In this document: positions 1-5,968 of the stretch, piece by piece | Position numbering within the stretch: position 1 is the stretch's first letter | How the letters are laid out: each line of letters begins with the position of its first letter | Assembly (NCBI GenBank): GCA_027035735.1 | Contig: JALVUH010000057.1 | Span: 1-9,556, forward strand | Direction: 5' to 3' | Source: Nautiliaceae bacterium | GTDB lineage: Bacteria; Campylobacterota; Campylobacteria; Campylobacterales; Nautiliaceae | Length of the DNA stretch: 9,556 nucleotides | The notes under the pieces: generated by a model | Databases searched by the model: none | What the model was told of the DNA's origin: nothing | The model's input: only the letters and a program-made list of their open reading frames with translations | Made by a program: the position numbers and the translations under genes

Positions 1-530
1 CCTACTTCCAAAGCTTTTTGCAAATCTTCTTCATCATGAATTTCAAACAAAACTTCTAATCCTAAATTTTTAGCAAAATTATATAAATTTTGTAATTGAT
101 TCAACTCAAGTGCTTTTGCAATTAATAGAATAAAATCTGCCCCTGATGCATAAGCCTCAGCAATTTGAAACTCATCTACAATAAAATCTTTTCTTAAAAG
201 AGGAACTTTACTAAATTTACTTATCTCTTTTAAATATTCAATTGAACCTTGAAAAAAGTGAGGTTCTGTCAAAATACTCATTGCATCCGCTACTTCATTA
301 TAAACTTTTGCAATCTCTAATGGATTAAAATCTTTCCTTATTATACCTTTACTAGGACTTGCTTTTTTGATTTCCGCAATTATCCTATAAGGGTTATCAT
401 TTGTAGATTTCAAAGCTTTTTTTACATCTCTAAAATTTCTTTTAACATTTAAAAATTTTTTAAAATCTTCTTTATTTTTTCTTTTTTCTAAATTTTTTTT
501 TGTTTGATTTATTATTTTTTGAAGTATCAT
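1..530 (-). CDS. trpC: Indole-3-glycerol phosphate synthase, 3' end outside window
   Basis: TrpC closes the indole ring in tryptophan biosynthesis, converting carboxyphenylamino-deoxyribulose phosphate to indole-3-glycerol phosphate in the cytosol. About 176 codons are visible; the family is usually about 255-270 residues, so roughly the C-terminal third lies beyond the left edge. The family signature AEIKKASPSKG is at residues 52-62, with catalytic E53 and K55. LLRKDF at 111-116 holds the general acid K114, and FEIHDE carries E163. TEPHFFQG at 88-95 is also typical. The start at 530 gives the usual N-terminus MILQKIINQT and has AAAAAGG about 6-8 bases upstream. It begins 59 bases inside the preceding TPR lipoprotein gene in another frame, so it is probably co-transcribed and translationally coupled with it. 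No other trp gene is in the window. Identity is secure; only the end is missing. Confidence 0.96.
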   Translation of the reverse strand, partial: MILQKIINQTKKNLEKRKNKEDFKKFLNVKRNFRDVKKALKSTNDNPYRIIAEIKKASPSKGIIRKDFNPLEIAKVYNEVADAMSILTEPHFFQGSIEYLKEISKFSKVPLLRKDFIVDEFQIAEAYASGADFILLIAKALELNQLQNLYNFAKNLGLEVLFEIHDEEDLQKALEV

Positions 531-1740
531 TCAAACACCTTTTTATTAATTTTTTATGATATAAAATGGTTTCATCATCTGTATGTATATTTTTTATTAT
601 TTTCCATGCAATTTTGCATTGTTTTAATTTATAATATCCCCACGCCAAAGAATCAATATATTCAATATTATCAGGTTCTAATTTTAGGGCTTTTTGAACA
701 TATTTTATTCCTTCTTTTGGATTAATATTTTTGTCAATTAATAAATAACCTAAAAAATTATAAACAAAAGGAGAATTTATCTTTTTTGAAATAAATTTTA
801 AATTTTTTATAACTTCATTTATAGTTTTTTTACTTTTATCAGCTTTATAAATATAAATTGTATATTTAAGGAAATATTTAATATTTTTAGTTTTCAAATA
901 CAAATTCATAGCTACTAAAGCAGCCTTTTTATATTTTCCTATTTGTTCATATACATACATTAAATATTCTTCATCTAAATTATATTTTTTTATTAAATTA
1001 ATTGCTTTTTGATACTCTCCTATATTCATATAATAATTCAATGCCAATAAATAAAATTTTTTATTGAATCTACCCAATTTAACATAAATATTTGCAAGAC
1101 GATTATAATCATACAATTCTTTATAAATATGAGCTAATTTCAAACATACTTCATAATCACATCTATATTCTTTTAAATATGTATTAAGATAAGCTATAGC
1201 TTCGGTATATTTTTTATTTTTTATTAAAATATCTACTAAATTCAATAAATTTTGTTTAGTAGGATTTAATGCATAATTGCTCTTAGCATATTCCAAAGCT
1301 TCCAAATATTTACCCTGTTTAGTCAAAATATAACTCATCATAGAATAAAAAAAAGTATTTTTTTTATTAAAATTTTTTAAAAGTGCATTTTTAGCTTCAT
1401 TTAATTTATTTTCTTCCAAAAGAGCAAAAATTTTTATTTTAAATACTTCATCATCCCAATGTTGTTTTAAAAAATTATTGGCTTCTTTTATTACCTGATT
1501 GTATTTCTTGAGTTCAAACAAATCATCTAAATATCTTCTAAAATAAACTATTTTATCCGTTTTTTTATACAAAAATAGATATACTTTAGCTGCATCTGCA
1601 TAATCTCCACTATCTTCGTCTACTAAAGCTTTTATAATATATTCATCTTCTTTAGGAAATGATTTTTTTCCAATTTGAGGATGTTTAATGCTACAACCAG
1701 TTATTAATAATAAAATAAATAAAAGATATATTTTTTTCAT
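472..1740 (-). CDS. TPR-repeat lipoprotein
   Basis: This is a predicted envelope lipoprotein of 422 residues built almost entirely of tetratricopeptide-like helical repeats. Residues 1-16 form a lipoprotein signal: lysines at 2-3, a hydrophobic stretch, then ITGC with lipidated C16. S17 at +2 fits outer-membrane sorting. Degenerate helix pairs run through about residues 40-390. The clearest TPR, near residues 330-385, reads as FLGYLLIDKN, then KALKLEPDN, then SLAWGYYKLKQ. The ATG at 1740 is preferred over one 30 bases upstream because it starts the signal peptide directly and makes an ATGA overlap with the upstream stop codon. The last 18 residues are very rich in lysine and asparagine and are encoded inside trpC. 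TPR lipoproteins usually scaffold protein-protein contacts; partners are unknown. In Campylobacter a lipoprotein gene sits in the same place before trpC, from memory. Confidence 0.85.
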   Translation of the reverse strand: MKKIYLLFILLLITGCSIKHPQIGKKSFPKEDEYIIKALVDEDSGDYADAAKVYLFLYKKTDKIVYFRRYLDDLFELKKYNQVIKEANNFLKQHWDDEVFKIKIFALLEENKLNEAKNALLKNFNKKNTFFYSMMSYILTKQGKYLEALEYAKSNYALNPTKQNLLNLVDILIKNKKYTEAIAYLNTYLKEYRCDYEVCLKLAHIYKELYDYNRLANIYVKLGRFNKKFYLLALNYYMNIGEYQKAINLIKKYNLDEEYLMYVYEQIGKYKKAALVAMNLYLKTKNIKYFLKYTIYIYKADKSKKTINEVIKNLKFISKKINSPFVYNFLGYLLIDKNINPKEGIKYVQKALKLEPDNIEYIDSLAWGYYKLKQCKIAWKIIKNIHTDDETILYHKKLIKRCLNDTSKNNKSNKKKFRKKKK

Positions 1741-2114
1741 TTTTCTCTTTCCAAGATTATTCCAGGACATTCTTTAATTAATTCATCAACATTATCTTTA
1801 AAATAATCCCAAAACGGAAATGTTTTACATTGATTTGGTCTTACAGGATAAATACTGCATCCATTATTAAAAAATATACACGCAAATCCATTTTTGTAAG
1901 GTTTTTCTTTTATTGAATATTTATACCCAACTTTTATCAAAAATAACTCTTTAAATTTTTCTATATCCATATTTAAAAATTTTGCAATATCTTCTATTTC
2001 TTTCGGTTTTACCCATATATATCCACTCTCTCCAATGCAACAATTACCCTCACAATCTTTACATGCATCTTGATTAAATTTATAAGGAAATCCTTCTTTT
2101 TCAATTATTTTCAT
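1737..2114 (-). CDS. YkgJ-family cysteine-cluster protein (CxxCxxxCC, putative metal binding)
   Basis: This small cytosolic protein of 125 residues belongs to the zinc- or iron-chelating CxxC-cluster family (YkgJ/UPF0153), whose biochemical role is unsettled. The signature is CKDCEGNCC at 18-26 (C18, C21, C25, C26), followed by C79, C86, C96 and C116. The segments GCSIYPVRPNQCKTFPFW at 85-102 and ECPG at 115-118 are typical of the family and place eight cysteines for one or two metal sites. Translation looks coupled on both sides by ATGA overlaps: its start overlaps the methyltransferase stop at 2111-2114, and its stop overlaps the lipoprotein start at 1737-1740. Position next to an RNA-methyltransferase-like gene hints at a shared task, but this is inference. 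Family membership is clear; function is not known. Confidence 0.88.
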   Translation of the reverse strand: MKIIEKEGFPYKFNQDACKDCEGNCCIGESGYIWVKPKEIEDIAKFLNMDIEKFKELFLIKVGYKYSIKEKPYKNGFACIFFNNGCSIYPVRPNQCKTFPFWDYFKDNVDELIKECPGIILEREK

Positions 2115-2794
2115 ACTTTTATACTCTCCGTATTTGCTTTTTTATAAATTTTACTAGCTTCTTTTGAATATTCATCTCCTTCAAATCCAATTAAAGGAGG
2201 ATGAATAGTAACTAAAGACTTAGCATGTCTTTTAGCTCTTATTAATACCAATGTTGCATTTTTATTAATTCTAGGATAAAAAAATCTCATATCAATAACT
2301 TTTAAAGGTTTAGGTAATTTTAAAATTATATCATCAATTCTTTTAGCATCATAGCAAAATATAAATTCTCCTCTCTCTTTTAATAAACTATTTACTTTTT
2401 CAAAAAATTCTTTTATTGGTAAAAATTCTTCATATCTCGCAATTTTTTTTATTTCATTTTCACTCTTTAATGTCCCTTGATAAAAAGGAGGATTTGAAAT
2501 TATAAAATCAAACTTTTTATTAAATTCAAACTCTAAAAAATCTCCTAAAATAACCTCAGCTTCTAAACTATTAAGTTTTAAATTCTCCTCAATAAACTCT
2601 TTCATTATAGATTGTTTTTCAATTAAAGTTAAATTTATCTTTGGAAAATCTCTTTTTACTAAAAGACCTAAAACCCCACATCCTCCTCCAACATCTAAAA
2701 CATTTCCTTTTATATTAAATTTAGTAATAAAATCATATAAAAACATTGTATCAGAATTATAACAATATCCATTTTTTGGCTGTTTAAGTTTCAT
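2111..2794 (-). CDS. SAM-dependent methyltransferase, TrmN6-like (N6-adenine type)
   Basis: This 227-residue class I methyltransferase resembles TrmN6, the enzyme that makes m6A37 in tRNA1(Val). It opens with QPKNGYCYNSDTMFLYDF at residues 5-22, the usual start of this group. SAM motif I is LDVGGGCGVLGLL at 33-45; the triple glycine is a mild variant of the common DxGxGxG. E59 fits the acidic ribose-binding residue of motif II. The catalytic NPPFY at 101-105 is the N/DPPF/Y motif of enzymes that methylate exocyclic amino groups of adenine or of glutamine. The start has an excellent Shine-Dalgarno, AAGGAGAGG, 2 bases upstream of ATG. It is first in a four-gene leftward unit and is driven by the divergent promoter shared with kdsB. 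A tRNA substrate is the best guess, but a protein or rRNA target cannot be excluded. Confidence 0.85.
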   Translation of the reverse strand: MKLKQPKNGYCYNSDTMFLYDFITKFNIKGNVLDVGGGCGVLGLLVKRDFPKINLTLIEKQSIMKEFIEENLKLNSLEAEVILGDFLEFEFNKKFDFIISNPPFYQGTLKSENEIKKIARYEEFLPIKEFFEKVNSLLKERGEFIFCYDAKRIDDIILKLPKPLKVIDMRFFYPRINKNATLVLIRAKRHAKSLVTIHPPLIGFEGDEYSKEASKIYKKANTESIKV

Positions 2795-2812
2795 ACCTCT
2801 CCTTAAATTTAA

Positions 2813-2828
2813 TGATATAATTTTATCA
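2813..2828. promoter_or_regulatory. Divergent promoter with overlapping, near-palindromic extended -10 elements
   Basis: TGATATAATTTTATCA at 2813-2828 is a 16-bp sequence with 14 of 16 positions symmetric. Read on the plus strand it gives an extended -10, TG-A-TATAAT (TATAAT at 2816-2821), for kdsB. Read on the minus strand it gives TG-A-TAAAAT (hexamer 2825-2820) for the methyltransferase gene. Expected transcript starts are near 2828 (plus) and 2813 (minus), giving leaders of about 13 and 19 bases. No convincing -35 box is seen on either side, which is common in Campylobacterota, where the -35 is poorly conserved. The start sites are predictions only. Confidence 0.65.
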
Positions 2829-2840
2829 AAAAGGAATGAA

Positions 2841-3557
2841 ATGATTATTATTCCAGCAAGACTCTCTTCTAGTAGACTTCCAAAAAAAGTATTAGCAGAT
2901 ATTAACGGAACTCCAATGATTATAAAATGTGCTCAAATAGCAAAAAAAGTTGATGATGTTTTAATTGCTACTGATTCTAAAGAAGTTATAGAAGTTTGTA
3001 AAAAATATGGATTTAATGCTGTTATGACAGATAAAAACCACCAAAGCGGAAGCGATAGAATAAAAGAAGCAGCAGATATCATTGGTCTAAAAGATGATGA
3101 AATAGTTATTAATATGCAAGGAGATGAACCTTTTTTAGAACCAAAAATTCTTAAAGCTGTAAAAAATGAATTAATAAAATTAAATAGAGATTTTAAAATG
3201 GTAAGTTGCTATAAAGAGATAAGCGAACTTGAAGCAGAAGACCCAAACTTAGTAAAAGTAGTAATAGATAAAAACTCAGATGCAATATATTTTTCAAGAA
3301 GTAAAATCCCATACAATAGAGACAATCTACCTCACAGCTATAAAGGTCATATAGGAATTTATGGATTTGATAAAAAAAGTCTTGATAAATTTGTAAATTT
3401 AAAAGGTAATTTAGAACATATTGAAAAATTAGAACAACTAAGAGTAATTGAAAATGGATACAAAATAAAAATGATAAAAGTAAATACGAAAAGTTTTGGA
3501 ATAGATACTAAAGAAGATTTACAAAAGGCAAGAGAATATGAAAAAAGTAGCAATTAG
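2841..3557 (+). CDS. kdsB: 3-deoxy-manno-octulosonate cytidylyltransferase (CMP-KDO synthetase)
   Basis: KdsB activates KDO with CTP to give CMP-KDO, the donor used by WaaA in the inner core of lipopolysaccharide, so the organism has a Gram-negative outer membrane. The 238 residues match the usual family length of about 240-250. Visible motifs are the nucleotide-binding IIIPARLSSSRLPKKVL at 2-18, SGSDRI at 69-74, the metal-binding NMQGDEPFLEP at 91-101, GHIGIYGF around 170, LEHIEKLEQLR, and the C-terminal GIDT at 220-223 that holds a second conserved Asp. The start is fixed by the IIIPAR strand and an AAAAAGGA ribosome binding site ending 5 bases before ATG. It is first gene of a two-gene unit with pdxA, which starts 20 bases before this stop codon. 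Confidence 0.96.
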   Translation: MIIIPARLSSSRLPKKVLADINGTPMIIKCAQIAKKVDDVLIATDSKEVIEVCKKYGFNAVMTDKNHQSGSDRIKEAADIIGLKDDEIVINMQGDEPFLEPKILKAVKNELIKLNRDFKMVSCYKEISELEAEDPNLVKVVIDKNSDAIYFSRSKIPYNRDNLPHSYKGHIGIYGFDKKSLDKFVNLKGNLEHIEKLEQLRVIENGYKIKMIKVNTKSFGIDTKEDLQKAREYEKSSN

Positions 3558-4440
3558 CATTGGAGATTTAAACGGAATCGGACTTGAAATTGCTCTAAAA
3601 GCTCATGAAAAAATTAAAAAATATGTAAAACCAATTTATTGTATAAATAGAAAAATGCTTGAAAAAGGAACAAAGTTATTAAATTATTCTATTCCAAATG
3701 ATTTTGAAATAGTAGAGGTTGAAGGAGAATTTGAAATAAGTCCAGGCAAAATTGATGCAAAATCGGGAGAATATTCTTTTAAATCTTTTCTAAAAGCAAT
3801 TGACTTAGCAAAAGAAAAAAAAGTAGACGCCATAACTACTCTTCCTATCAACAAAGAAGCTTGGAGCAAAGCTGGAATTAAATACAAAGGTCACACAGAA
3901 GTTTTAAGAGATATTTTCAAAAAAAATGCAATAATGATGCTTGGATGTGAAAAACTTTATGTAGCACTTTTTACAGAGCATATCCCTCTTCGTGAAGTTC
4001 CTAAAAAAATAAAAAAAGATGATTTAACTCAGTTTTTCATAGATTTTTACAAAAGTACAAAATTTGAAAGTATTGGAGTTTTAGGATTAAATCCTCATGC
4101 TGGAGATGGTGGAGTTTTGGGAGATGAAGAAATTAAAGAAATAATTCCGGCAATAATGGAAACTAACGAAATTTTAGAAAAAAACATATTTTATGGTCCA
4201 CTTGTTCCTGATACTGCTTTTAACTCAAAAAAAGGAAGATTTATAGCAATGTATCATGACCAAGGATTAGCTCCACTAAAAGCCCTATATTTTGAAGAGA
4301 GTATAAATGTTTCATTAAATCTTCCAATTCTTAGAACTTCCGTAGACCATGGCACTGCTTTTGATATAGCATATAAAGGCGTAGCTAAAATAAAAAGTTA
4401 CGAAAATGCGATAAAATATATCTTATTACATAAAAATTGA
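3538..4440 (+). CDS. pdxA: 4-hydroxythreonine-4-phosphate dehydrogenase
   Basis: PdxA oxidises 4-phosphohydroxy-L-threonine with NAD(P)+; the product condenses with deoxyxylulose phosphate through PdxJ to give pyridoxine phosphate in the DXP-dependent vitamin B6 route. The 300 residues are close to the short Helicobacter-type forms and below the roughly 330 of E. coli. Motifs are ISIGDLNGIGLEIAL at 6-20, TTLPINKEAW at 100-109, substrate-binding GHTE at 118-121, and the three metal histidines H148 (EHIPLRE), H187 (NPHAGDGG) and H240 (YHDQGLAP). TSVDHGTAFDIA at 267-278 is also conserved. The ATG at 3538 is the only start that keeps the first strand; it overlaps the end of kdsB by 20 bases, with AAAAGG about 9 bases upstream. 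pdxJ, its usual neighbour in Campylobacter, is not beside it here. Confidence 0.96.
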   Translation: MKKVAISIGDLNGIGLEIALKAHEKIKKYVKPIYCINRKMLEKGTKLLNYSIPNDFEIVEVEGEFEISPGKIDAKSGEYSFKSFLKAIDLAKEKKVDAITTLPINKEAWSKAGIKYKGHTEVLRDIFKKNAIMMLGCEKLYVALFTEHIPLREVPKKIKKDDLTQFFIDFYKSTKFESIGVLGLNPHAGDGGVLGDEEIKEIIPAIMETNEILEKNIFYGPLVPDTAFNSKKGRFIAMYHDQGLAPLKALYFEESINVSLNLPILRTSVDHGTAFDIAYKGVAKIKSYENAIKYILLHKN

Positions 4441-4458
4441 TTTAAATCAATTTTTTTT
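4432..4458 (+). terminator. Rho-independent terminator of kdsB-pdxA, overlapping the pdxA stop codon
   Basis: Positions 4432-4455 are a perfect 24-bp palindrome whose half is AAAAATTGATTT, followed without a break by a run of eight T (4451-4458). The pdxA TGA stop at 4438-4440 lies inside the left arm. The stem is almost all A-U with one G-C pair per arm, so it is weak by E. coli standards, but such stems are usual in very AT-rich genomes. A ribosome terminating at TGA would cover the left arm, so efficiency may depend on translation. The T run is also the start of the next inverted repeat. Confidence 0.6.
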
Positions 4459-4498
4459 AACTCCTTTTTGATATACTTAAAATAAAAAGGAGTTAAAA
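4455..4498 (+). promoter_or_regulatory. 15-bp inverted repeat covering the ribosome binding site of the ferritin-like gene
   Basis: TTTTAACTCCTTTTT at 4455-4469 is the exact reverse complement of AAAAAGGAGTTAAAA at 4484-4498, with a 14-base spacer. The right arm contains the whole Shine-Dalgarno AAGGAG and the first base of the start codon. In an RNA that reads in from pdxA the arms would pair and hide the ribosome binding site. An RNA from the promoter in the spacer would lack the left arm and leave the site open. As DNA, the repeat flanks the -10 and could alternatively be an operator. I know of no named regulator box that it matches. Confidence 0.7.
4469..4477 (+). promoter_or_regulatory. 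Extended -10 promoter of the ferritin-like gene
   Basis: TG-A-TATACT, with hexamer 4472-4477, is an extended -10 with five of six consensus bases. It lies in the spacer of the inverted repeat at 4455-4498. The predicted transcript start is near 4484, giving a leader of only about 14 bases that begins at the Shine-Dalgarno. The -35 region is a T-rich tract (4451-4458), as often in Campylobacterota. The spacing matches that of the kdsB promoter. Not experimentally supported here. Confidence 0.55.
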
Positions 4499-5334
4499 TG
4501 AATTATCCACAAATTATTAAAAAAGAGCATGAAAGTTTTATTAAATTTATTTATGCAAGTGTTATGGTAAAAGAAGCAGATGTAAGACATAAACTAAATG
4601 ATATTGCCCTATTTAAATATAGACATATGGTTTGGATTATGCAAGATGCTGTAAATAATAACGTTAAATTTAATATGGATTTTGATGAAAAAGAAATTGC
4701 CAAAATAAAAGTAGAAACAGAAGATGAATTAATTGAAGTTCTAAAAGAAGATTTAAATCAAAACATTGCAATTTATGAAGGAATTAACAATCCTACAATT
4801 AATAGATTTAGAAGTGATGATGAATTTTTCTTAGAAGAATTAAACATCCTAGATGTAGAAGGAGAAATTACTTCATTTAATGAAAATAAAACATTAAAAG
4901 AAATTGAACTTGATGAAGAATCAAAAAGTGCATTAGTGTTTTTCTTAATGGAAGAAACTTTTAAAGAATATGAACTTATAACAATTTATAGTTATCTAAA
5001 AGTTCATAGTAATATAGCAATAGCAAATTCAGCATTTACAGATTTAGCTTATGATTCAATATATCATCTAAAAAGATTTGCATCTCTTGCAAGTGAAATG
5101 GGAGTATTAACACTTCCAAGAGTTATTCCTCATGATAAATATGAAAATATAGGCGTAGTTGAATTTTTAAAAGAAAATATTGAAGAAGAAATGGATGCTG
5201 AAAAACAATGTTTAATCTTAGCTGAAAAAATAGGTAATAAATACTTAAAAGATTTCTTATTATTTATTTCTCGTCAAGAAGTTTATCATGGAGAATTATT
5301 ACAAAGAGCTCTAAACGCTATAAATAACAAATAA
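4498..5334 (+). CDS. Ferritin-like (four-helix, probable di-iron) protein with internal duplication
   Basis: I do not recognise a named gene. The 278 residues are strongly helical and acidic, with no signal peptide or membrane segment. The C-terminal half (about 140-275) has the layout of a ferritin-like four-helix bundle: a helix rich in Glu at 152-170, a helix with D182, D186 and H190, a helix with E229-E231, and a fourth with ExxH at E261/H264. The N-terminal half (about 5-117) looks like a second copy. NDIALFKYRHMVW (34-46) parallels TDLAYDSIYHLKR (181-193), and IEVLKEDLNQNI (79-90) parallels VEFLKENIEEEM (221-232). The N-terminal ExxH histidine is replaced by L112. Iron or peroxide handling is a reasonable guess from the fold, not shown. 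It stands alone: own promoter and upstream terminator, and it converges with oorC. Start fixed by AAAAAGGAG 5-6 bases before ATG. Confidence 0.7.
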   Translation: MNYPQIIKKEHESFIKFIYASVMVKEADVRHKLNDIALFKYRHMVWIMQDAVNNNVKFNMDFDEKEIAKIKVETEDELIEVLKEDLNQNIAIYEGINNPTINRFRSDDEFFLEELNILDVEGEITSFNENKTLKEIELDEESKSALVFFLMEETFKEYELITIYSYLKVHSNIAIANSAFTDLAYDSIYHLKRFASLASEMGVLTLPRVIPHDKYENIGVVEFLKENIEEEMDAEKQCLILAEKIGNKYLKDFLLFISRQEVYHGELLQRALNAINNK

Positions 5335-5407
5335 TTTTTTTCTTCTTTTTATTTTTTGATTATTTTAGTATCTGAGTATTTTAATAAACATAAAAAGAAA
5401 AAGGAAA

Positions 5408-5968
5408 TCAAGAAGAGTATTTTGCTAATACTTCTTCTGCTTCTTGATAACCAAGTTCAAACGCTTTTTTATTAACTTCAACTGCTTTTTGAGGAACTGT
5501 CTTAATCATTGTCTCATAAACAAGTTCTTTATCTAAGTTATTCATTCTAGTAGCAATTGCAAGCGCTACAACTGATTGAGTAATCACATTACCTACTTTT
5601 TCTTTTGCAATGGTAATAACTTCTATTGGAAACATTTTCCATCTTGCTTTATCATCATCACTTGGATAAACTAAATTTGGCTCATATACAATAATACCAC
5701 CTTCTTTTACTCCATCTTTAAAAAGTTGATAAGATTTATCAGCAACACTTAACATAAAATCAATCTCACCATCTACTGCATAAGGATAAAGAATTGGCTC
5801 ATCATCTAAAATGATATCAACTTTAGTTGGTCCTCCTCTAACTTGCGAAGTATAAGTACCAACTTGAACTCCATATTTCCCAGCATTTACATAAGCTCTT
5901 GCTAAAATTTCACCAGCAAGAAGGACACCTTGTCCCCCTACTCCTGTAAATCTTAATTGTTTTCTCAT
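5408..5968 (-). CDS. oorC: 2-oxoglutarate:ferredoxin oxidoreductase, gamma subunit
   Basis: This is the smallest catalytic-core subunit (186 residues) of the four-subunit 2-oxoglutarate:acceptor oxidoreductase, which interconverts succinyl-CoA plus CO2 and 2-oxoglutarate using low-potential electrons. The gamma domain is the pyruvate/ketoisovalerate oxidoreductase catalytic domain; it begins with FTGVGGQGVLLAGEILA at residues 7-23 and continues with TYTSQVRGGPTKVDI, both characteristic. Length is normal for the family. Its ATG shares one base with the oorB stop (TAATG at 5970-5966), so translation is probably coupled and subunit stoichiometry kept equal. It is the last gene of oorDABC. The gap to the convergent ferritin-like gene is 73 bases and shows no convincing terminator hairpin. 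Confidence 0.95.
   Translation of the reverse strand: MRKQLRFTGVGGQGVLLAGEILARAYVNAGKYGVQVGTYTSQVRGGPTKVDIILDDEPILYPYAVDGEIDFMLSVADKSYQLFKDGVKEGGIIVYEPNLVYPSDDDKARWKMFPIEVITIAKEKVGNVITQSVVALAIATRMNNLDKELVYETMIKTVPQKAVEVNKKAFELGYQEAEEVLAKYSS

Noticed and set aside
504..725. Open frame of 73 codons on the plus strand, and similar frames at 3359-3553 (minus), 3684-3887 (minus), 8530-8862 (plus) and 8992-9312 (plus)
   Set aside because: All lie opposite well-supported genes. Their products are low-complexity (Phe/Ser/Asn/Cys-rich), have no family motifs, and lack convincing ribosome binding sites.
1741..1770. Upstream ATG giving the TPR lipoprotein ten more residues
   Set aside because: It would put MSWNNLGKRK before the signal peptide and lies deep in the upstream gene. 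The ATG at 1740 starts a normal lipoprotein signal with an ATGA junction.
5335..5407. Possible bidirectional terminator between the ferritin-like gene and oorC: TTCTTTTTAT (5343-5352) and ATAAAAAGAA (5390-5399)
   Set aside because: The 10-bp A/T arms are 37 bases apart and neither direction has a clean T run right after the stem. T runs after 5334 exist but without a clear hairpin, so no terminator is called.
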